Made by a program: the position numbers and the translations under genes | Notes under the pieces: model-generated | What the model was told of the DNA's origin: nothing | The model's input: only the letters and a program-made list of their open reading frames with translations | Database searches by the model: none | Part shown: in pieces, positions 57,347-64,000 of the stretch | How positions within the stretch are numbered: position 1 is the first letter of the stretch | Layout of the letters: each line of letters opens with the position of its first letter | Assembly (NCBI RefSeq): GCF_016086655.4 | Contig: NC_052142.2 | Coordinates: 8,312,422-8,376,421, forward strand | Length of the DNA: 64,000 nucleotides | Reading direction: 5' to 3' | From: Lepeophtheirus salmonis | Lineage: Eukaryota > Arthropoda > Copepoda > Siphonostomatoida > Caligidae

Positions 57347-57443
57347 GAGTTGAATCAGAAAAACGTGGTTTTCATTCTCAGGATCCGTTATGGGAAACGA
57401 TACATTTAAATTTCGAACAGAGAAGGGGAGGAATAATGAATTG
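57347..57443 (+). CDS. Orphan internal exon candidate
   Basis: A 97-nt open segment is flanked by a good acceptor (CCCACCCCATAG, ending 57346) and a strong donor (GTGAGTT from 57444). Entered two bases before a codon boundary (phase 1 acceptor side), it reads VESEKRGFHSQDPLWETIHL, then NFEQRRGGIMN, without a stop. The composition is normal protein, unlike the surrounding AT-rich DNA. I could not find partner exons nearby, so the gene and function are unknown. Introns may be long on both sides. Confidence 0.35.
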
Positions 57444-57449
57444 GTGAGT

Positions 57450-58110
57450 TAACTCAATACCGAACCTATCTGTATACATAAGTAACTATATTGCAAGCTC
57501 TCAAGAGTTTTTTTGAGATTTTATATTTATTTTGGGTCAAATGAGGACTAAAACAAAAATTTTCTTTAAATAAACAATTGTTTTCCTAGTGTCGACAAAA
57601 TTATTTGTCTTCTAAGACCCTAAAAAAATCCTGAATATGAGTTCCTTTCAAAGTATTGTATCTCTATTTCTTTTAATTCCCCGAGTTCGAATAAGATATC
57701 AAATATATGCCTATATTTTAGACAAATGTGAACAGCTGAAAGGAATAAAACAGCCTTTCGCATGCCTTGTCACCTCTATATATAACTTTTTCTATAATTC
57801 AGACATGAATATTATCTCCTTTAAAGCGAGAGTGGCTTTTTGCATTTGGCAATCCTTATTACAAGAAACTTGTAATAGAAGCTGTCGTAATTATTAATTG
57901 GTTCTTGAGGAGGAAACATATCACAATTCATAATCATATAAAAATAAGTAACCTGTAACTACTAACTACGTTTTTATTATTATAATAAAACGTGTAAAGT
58001 TATATAGCGATGAAGTTTTAGATACATTATAGACTATTGATATTAAATCCTTGATCGCTGATAATAGCAGTAAAATGTATAAGTTACGAAGAGGATTCGA
58101 GGTTTTTGGC
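57450..58110. other. No clear gene
   Basis: An 86-codon + frame at 57637-57897 (ILDKCEQLKGIKQPFACLVT) shows no family or splice support. The remainder is AT-rich. Confidence 0.4.
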
Positions 58111-58117
58111 ATGACGT

Positions 58118-58195
58118 CTTAGTAATTATGGAACTATAGTCCTGAAGACGTTCAATCTTAGTAATTATGGAACTATAGTCCTGAAGACGTTCAAT
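58118..58195. repeat. Exact 39-bp tandem duplication
   Basis: The unit beginning CTTAGTAATTATGGAACTAT occurs at 58118-58156 and 58157-58195 without mismatch. The first seven bases of a third unit follow. Confidence 0.9.
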
Positions 58196-58204
58196 CTTAG
58201 TATT

Positions 58205-58600
58205 GTATACTGGTCACATAATTAATTCCAATTTTGAACATTCCAATACTCAAAATCGTGAATCATACAAATTTTGTTAAGTTTTATGGAAATTTACTCC
58301 AGATTAGTAATTCTCTCTCATTTCTCCATTACAAAGTCAAGAGAGTCTAAAAGTAAAAAAGTGTTATCCAAGATAAAGAAAGATTCAAAGGACTTGAAGA
58401 GAAGAGTATATTTCTTGAATTGGACGAAATTACAGAGCCTCAACAGAGATCAATGGAGTGGAATATTGCAGGAGACTATCTTAGTTATATATGTCGTAAA
58501 ATTGGAAATGTCAGAATTGGGATTATTCATGCAACTTGTATACAGTTCCAAATTCCTCTCGTGAATTCGGTTTTTAATATGCTTTGTCTATTTTTAACTA
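58205..58600. repeat. Family C inverted pair
   Basis: 58205-58265 (ACATAATTAATTCCAATTTT, GAACATTCCAAT) is the reverse complement of the family C core. 58490-58600 (AAATTGGAAATGTCAGAATT, ACTTGTATACAGTTCC) is the direct form. Together they form an imperfect fold-back of about 390 bp. Confidence 0.6.
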
Positions 58601-58839
58601 ATTCAACTTTGATCCCATGATCACAAAAATACCATGTTAAAAACCTAGAAGAATCTTCTGAATTCAATATATATTTATATAAATTATCAGCGATTAAAGA
58701 ATACATAGAAATTTACAAACCATTTAAAAAATATTATATAAATATAAAATATTAATGAATTTTGAAGTAAAATAATAGTAATTATTTTTAAAGGCATCTT
58801 TATTTTAAACAAATTAAACAATTTCCAAGCTTCTGCTTG

Positions 58840-59585
58840 TAGCGGTCTTGCGGTTCCGGTTCTTGAACTGCTAGAAACGGAACTGACAATGTCAAACCAA
58901 GACTGTAATACATTGCTCAGTCTCGGTTCTTGTGCTTTTGTTCTTATATAGAATATATAATTTATAAATAAAATAAAATATATATTATAAGAAATAAATT
59001 ACCTTTAATCAATAAGTCAATTTTCTGATTTTTTTTTTTTTTTGTGGAATTACGTCGCCAGGGTCATAAGTTGTATTTGAGTTTCAAATAGCTAAGGGCT
59101 TCTTATGAATCTGGAAAAGTAGTTTTAGACAGCAGACAGTGTAAAAAAAAAGAGGAAGGTGTGAGGTAGATTATGGATCCAGGTCCGCTAATATGCTCGT
59201 CGAACCCCAATAATATGATAACTATTATGCTTCTGAAGTCAAGGTTTCCCAAACTTTTTTACAATTTTAGCTTAGGGTTTCTTTATAAGAAACATGTTTA
59301 CTATGTATTTGTGGACTGAAAGTAATCTTCAATTCTAGAAAACAAGAAAAATTTCACTTTTTTTTTTTTTTAATTTGAATTTTCACTTTGAAACCCATTG
59401 CCTTAAGCAACCTTAGTTTTCGGGGCCCCCGTAGGAACTTGGAGCATTACGCACTCAGCATATAAGGAAGCTGTATAAAAAAGAACTGAGACCGAAGACT
59501 TGAACAGAGACTGAAGCTGTTGAAATGAAAGAACCGAAAACAGGACCGATAGAACCACTGTACCTGAACCGGACAAAACCTTGAC
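58840..59585. repeat. Imperfect fold-back rich in CGGTTC/GAACCG words
   Basis: 58845-58945 (GCGGTTCCGGTTCTTGAACT, CAGTCTCGGTTCTTGTGC) is an imperfect reverse complement of 59475-59580 (GAACTGAGACCGAAGACTTG, CTGTACCTGAACCGGAC). The arms are about 100 bp with about 530 bp between. It is probably a MITE-like element. Confidence 0.5.
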
Positions 59586-59599
59586 AAGTTCATTTATGT

Positions 59600-62550
59600 T
59601 TTTATCAAACTATGGTGAATATAAATTTAAATAACGTGTTTAGAATTGTCTTGGGATTAGCGATTACAATTTTTTTTTTTTTTTTTGTGTTTTTCATAAT
59701 ATTGAATCCGATTCTTGGCAATAGTAATATTGCAATTAAGATGAAATAATTTATAATGGCTTACAATTTTACGACACAGCAATTAACCCTTGCATTTTTA
59801 ATGATATTAACGAAAACTATTTGATAAAAACGTGTTGATGACTTTGGATTTGATGGATAAACAACAGTTTGCTGATCCTTAGGATCTACTGTCCCCATGC
59901 TTTTATTCAGAGGATTACCTTTATAGGACAAAACACCAATGATCCACGCTGGGTCATTTTCATCTTATTTGAACCTTTGGCAAGATGTTCATTCTTGATA
60001 AATAAAAAGTAAGATAATGGGTTAATACTGAATAGTTAATGCCATAGTGAACCCAATCCATTCATACATATATACCATTGATAGACACGGAGTCGGATTA
60101 AACATTTGCATATGCTTATGAATGTAGCTATGTTACACTGATGATTTATAGAAGATTATATGTGAAACTCCTCGTTGGACTTGATTTGAATTTATACATA
60201 GGAGTAATCTTGGTTATGTTCTACCTATATACTGAGTTAGATTTGTCACATTTGTGTTTACTTCCTTCCCAAATATATCAGGGCTGCTCACAGCTAATCT
60301 AATGAACGTCATAACAGCTAAGCTGCTCTCCTCCCAAACATTCTTCAATTTGTCAAAGTTACAAAGTTAATTACTGGAATCTTTTTTTTTTTTTTAAATA
60401 CCGGGGGGGGGCATATAATATTCATTACTAAATATACTCCAACTTACAGTGAGGGTATGTTCAACGAAATGAGGTCAAAGTTAATTTCTAATAATTTACA
60501 TTTATTTTATTTTACTTATATCGGATTCGGTTACGTCTTACGTTAGAGGCATCTTGACTTGGACTCATTTCGGATCATGAACAATTGGACTCAGAAGTAC
60601 TATAACTTTTACTCTGAAAAAATATCCGCTTAGGACGTCTAAAGATCTGTATGCCACTGGGATGACAAGAATGATGTATTTCTTTAATTGGAAGAGGTAA
60701 ATTCGTATGTGAATAGCTATTTATACGTATATTAATTAAACTTGGAGATAATTATGGCCTCAGAGGTTTATAACGGACATTTCAGTCAGTTTTTGTGGTT
60801 TGAAGTTGATGATATGATATGGTAAAGTGAAATGTTTCATTTAGTCTGTAAATCGATAGAATCTTCTCCATGCTATTGCTATGAAGTTGGGTACTATATG
60901 ATTAATCAAAATCTACTTGGACAAGATAGCAGGAAGACACGAAGGCATGGTAACTTAGAATAGTCTGGGAATCTTTAAAATCACTTAAACTAGGGAAAGA
61001 TGGATTCGACTACATCACAGGATATTACATTCAAATGAAGGAACGTTTTGTAAAAAGTGTATTGGTCACCTAAGGATTTATGTGTATTAAGTAAAGAATA
61101 AATTTGTCATTATCTTCTCTTCTCCTGTTGTATTTTAACAGCAACTTTAGTATTTATGTTAACGAAGAACACAAGTTTGAGTAAGGAAGAGTATGGAACT
61201 GAAGTGATCAGACAATCAACTATAATCAATTGTTTATATATTTATTAAATTTAATCGTAAAAATTAAATATTTAAAAGATATCAGATACCAATTATTTAT
61301 TCAAGAGTTTATTGGGACAATTTCTTTATTTTTCTTTTGCCAGGTGGATCATTGTCTGATCCTTAATTCGTCATGGAGCTCAACAAACTTATCTTGCTTT
61401 AAATGATTGTTGCCATTGAAGTATTTGTTTTCCAACAAATTTAACGATAAGTATTACCCGAACAGTAAAAAACTATATTCTTAATTTCTTTTAAATCTGA
61501 AAAATTTAAGAAACCATAATCATTAGGATTGACGCTTCTTTCTTAGCGATTTCATATATACTATTTGTTTCAGTCACCTTGTCTTGCATCCATTTTATTT
61601 CTTTGACTTCCATTTTACTCAATCTTATGGGAGATTACATTAAATTTGATAAAAACAGCGTTGTATTCTAATTCCCTTAAGATTATCAGTATATTCTTGT
61701 GTATTTAAATGGGCCTCCAGCAAAGTGTTTAGAGTATAATGCATGATGAAAGGACGACATAAAGTCCTTACAATGAAACGCTTTTATCCATTCATCCTGA
61801 ATCTCTATTGATTATTATTATTCAAGAAAACAAAACTTGAAATTAAATTGGGCGTTAGGATTAAATCTAAGTTTTAGAAATAGATCTCTAGAAAATCTAT
61901 AAAGACTACATCCAGATGACAAACCCTTGTCCAAATTGGTGCAAACGTAAGTAGCACAATATTTTATCATTTTATTAAAAGTAAAAAGTATATGACTTAT
62001 CATTTATGAACAAATGCAGAATAAGAAGTTCGTTGATTGACATGTGTAATCCCAACGGCGGAAAGTATATTCAATATTGATCACGTATTAAAAAGTTCAA
62101 CAATCAACTTCTTCCCTTTATTTGACGTTGAAAATAACATATCCCCTCCTCGAGCTGCAGTTCTAAGGAGCTTTACTAATACTTGGAGTGAAACAAGGTT
62201 CAATCACTTAATCTCATGCAAGGGGATGTGTGTTTTTTATGGTTAAAAATGAAAAGGCAAAAACTAATTGACTTTATACAATATTGAAAGACTGTGTCTC
62301 CTGAATTAGGCATTATGAGACGGCAAAGCGATGTTTGCCATATTTGTTATGATCATTGACAAGAATTGGTCTCATTATTCAGAGAATTTATGCAAAAAAA
62401 TCTTTTGGTTGACTGGACATATAGGACTATTAACGACAGTATTTTGGACGTGCACCATTTCCAAAGTGAACGTAGAGATTACAATAGGAGAGTTGAATAG
62501 GCCAATAATAATTGAAGTCCTTTAGGTAACTTCAATTATCGTTTGTGAGA
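59600..62550. other. AT-rich region, no gene identified
   Basis: A 68-codon - strand frame without Met at its start (59761-59964) reads DENDPAWIIGVLSYKGNPLN and DPKDQQTVVYPSNPKSS. It stands out for composition but has no good acceptor. A family B copy lies at about 60178-60370. A G9 run follows a T run near 60380-60410. Confidence 0.45.
60178..60370 (+). repeat. Dispersed repeat family B
   Basis: The left part has CTCGTTGGACTTGAT and ACTGAGTTAG. The right part has CACAGCTAATCTAATGAACG, ACAGCTAAGCTGCTCTCCTC and TTCTTCAATTTGTCAAAG, matching the copy at 19310-19512. Confidence 0.7.
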
Positions 62551-62557
62551 CCTAGAC

Positions 62558-62579
62558 AAAAAAAAAAAAAAAAAAAAAA
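62558..62579 (+). repeat. Poly(A) tract
   Basis: A run of 22 A residues after GACCTAGAC. It may mark an old retroposed tail; no retroelement body was recognised upstream. Confidence 0.7.
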
Positions 62580-62599
62580 GATTGTTGAAAAGTTTTGGA

Positions 62600-63520
62600 A
62601 GGTAGAAGGTTACATGTGAAAAATGCTTGTAATATTCAAATGAGCTGAGGGGGTATGTTTCGAAGGCTCTAATCGAACATGAAAGTTTCTAGTACTCTAC
62701 CTTAACTCGAACATATAAACTTGACCAGTTCAATTATTCTTAATCATGGAGCCGTGGCTCATCATTTGGGCGTTAATATAAGCAATTGGCCACTAAAAAT
62801 AAATTCTTCTCTCGTGTTTTGCGAGGGCCGCAATATGATTTCCTACTAATTAATGTTTATAATAATAATGTCGCTGGAAGTTATTTTCATAGAAGAGAGC
62901 TGAATAACTGTAGTAATTGAGAAATATAATTTTTTCTGTCCTAAGAAACTGCGTTGCGGCCATTTCGAGGTGGGATGTGGCCCATAATTAGGAATGAGGG
63001 TTCTACAATCATTGGGATAGTCAAAAACTATAACTTTATATATGATAAACACGGTATAAAAAGCTAAGTGTTTCCCAGTAGAGTTATATATCGGTAATGA
63101 AAAGAAAAATGGACTCACTTAATATCATTAGAGGAAAAACAGATTGAAAGAATCTCAATAGCTATGGCGGCAAGATGGATAGGATGAACGAAGGTAGAGA
63201 ACCTAAGAGACAGATCTCTCTTCTTTTAGAGAAAAAAACTTAGCGAGTGTGTAATCATAGCTCTTAATATGGAACGATTGCACTAATACACATTTTCTAT
63301 CTAAAAATGTAAATAAATGGCTAAAATACAAATAAAGGTCGAAAATGTAAACAAATCTTATTAACATAATTTGGAAATTGCTAGATTCTTAAGTAGTGAT
63401 GTCCAAATAATGCAAAAAATGAAGCTAAATATGAAAATAAAAATGCAGAAAAAGGCCAAAAATGCACAGAAATCTGATAAAATTGTTTGTATTCTGGTAA
63501 AAAATATATATAATTAAAAT
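62600..63520. other. AT-rich non-coding stretch
   Basis: No supported gene, RNA or element. Confidence 0.5.
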
Positions 63521-63529
63521 TTATCAATC

Positions 63530-63800
63530 AAGCAGGACTTGTTTCCATGGAATTATCATCTGGTCCCTCAGATGGTAAGACCAGCCTTGATACAGTAGGA
63601 AGCACCGTCTGTAAGAAGTAGCAGCACCTTATCGTAGTTTTAGTCGGTTCCAAGGAGCTCAAACAGAGAAGAGTTGATGCAATGCTGTACAGTGCACTTC
63701 TTAGTGGTGTCTAGATTGACCACGTTGACAAAGTATGGCCTCTTTAGTTATGCACTGCACAAAGGTCTTGCCAGCACTACACAGGGTGTCCAGCGTTTCA
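63530..63800 (-). pseudogene. hAT-like transposase fragment
   Basis: The - strand, in one main frame with a few stops, reads RPYFVNVVNLDTTKKCTVQH, CINSSLFELLGTD, then NYDKVLLLLTDGASYCIKAG. The last block resembles the catalytic-Asp neighbourhood (DDVLLFxSDAAPYMxKAG pattern) of hAT-like proteins common in arthropods. The base composition is clearly less AT-rich than the surroundings. Both ends are lost. Confidence 0.42.
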
Positions 63801-64000
63801 GAAATGGAGTTAAACAATAACTTATTGTTATGTATTGTCTTTTATTTACTTTTAGATCATAACGTACGGATTTGTTTTAAATAGATAATAAGGTACCTTG
63901 TGTTTTTACAAGTTGGTATATTTTAATAGTCATATGTATGTACATCCTTTTAAATGTAATCCCTTACAGAATATATGTTTTAGTATATGATTGTACCCCC

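Noticed and set aside
58118..58202. CRISPR-like direct repeats
   Set aside because: There are only two immediately adjacent units without spacers in a eukaryotic context; this is a simple tandem duplication.

Overview
The window looks like a piece of an arthropod nuclear genome. The reasons are the very AT-rich intergenic DNA, short spliceosomal introns (51-61 nt in most cases), a complete conventional kinesin heavy chain gene with crustacean/insect-like sequence, and a dense load of decayed Tc1/mariner, hAT, LINE and LTR elements. A parasitic copepod (caligid sea-louse type) is my best guess. That is an inference from the transposon mix and overall style, not from a species marker.

Two multi-exon genes can be reconstructed end to end on the + strand. 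The first, at 19.8-23.6 kb, is kinesin-1 heavy chain: seven coding exons and 980 residues, with motor, coiled-coil stalk and tail all present. The second, at 50.3-51.4 kb, encodes a predicted secreted protein of 265 residues with eight cysteines after the signal peptide; I cannot name it. Two weaker gene hints are a possible first exon of a type II membrane protein at 3.1-3.3 kb (- strand) and a well-spliced orphan exon at 57.35-57.44 kb (+ strand).

Most other recognisable content is transposon debris. Three mariner-type elements are visible: 5.54-6.87 kb with both inverted ends, 18.10-19.08 kb cut at one end, and 29.31-30.56 kb with both ends nearly identical. A ZMYM/P52rIPK-like hAT relic lies at 11.4-13.4 kb. 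LINE pieces lie at 15.5-16.1, 17.3-18.1 and 35.5-38.7 kb; the last two are copies of one element on opposite strands. An internally deleted Gypsy element with two 174-bp LTRs occupies 45.45-48.31 kb. A probable BEL/Pao gag-protease relic lies at 38.9-40.0 kb. Smaller relics of a DD41D-like element, a P-element-like protein and further hAT fragments are scattered around. Two decayed copies of an unnamed arthropod repetitive gene family lie at 8.0-8.3 and 54.5-55.4 kb.

The space between is filled with non-coding repeat families (fold-back/MITE-like units, tandem duplications, homopolymers) and long AT-rich stretches in which I see no gene. I found no tRNA, rRNA, CRISPR array or operon-like system. 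Nothing here supports a new multi-gene biological system. The best leads are the unnamed cysteine-rich secreted protein, the altered autoinhibitory motif in the kinesin tail, the orphan exon, and several apparently unclassified fold-back repeat families.
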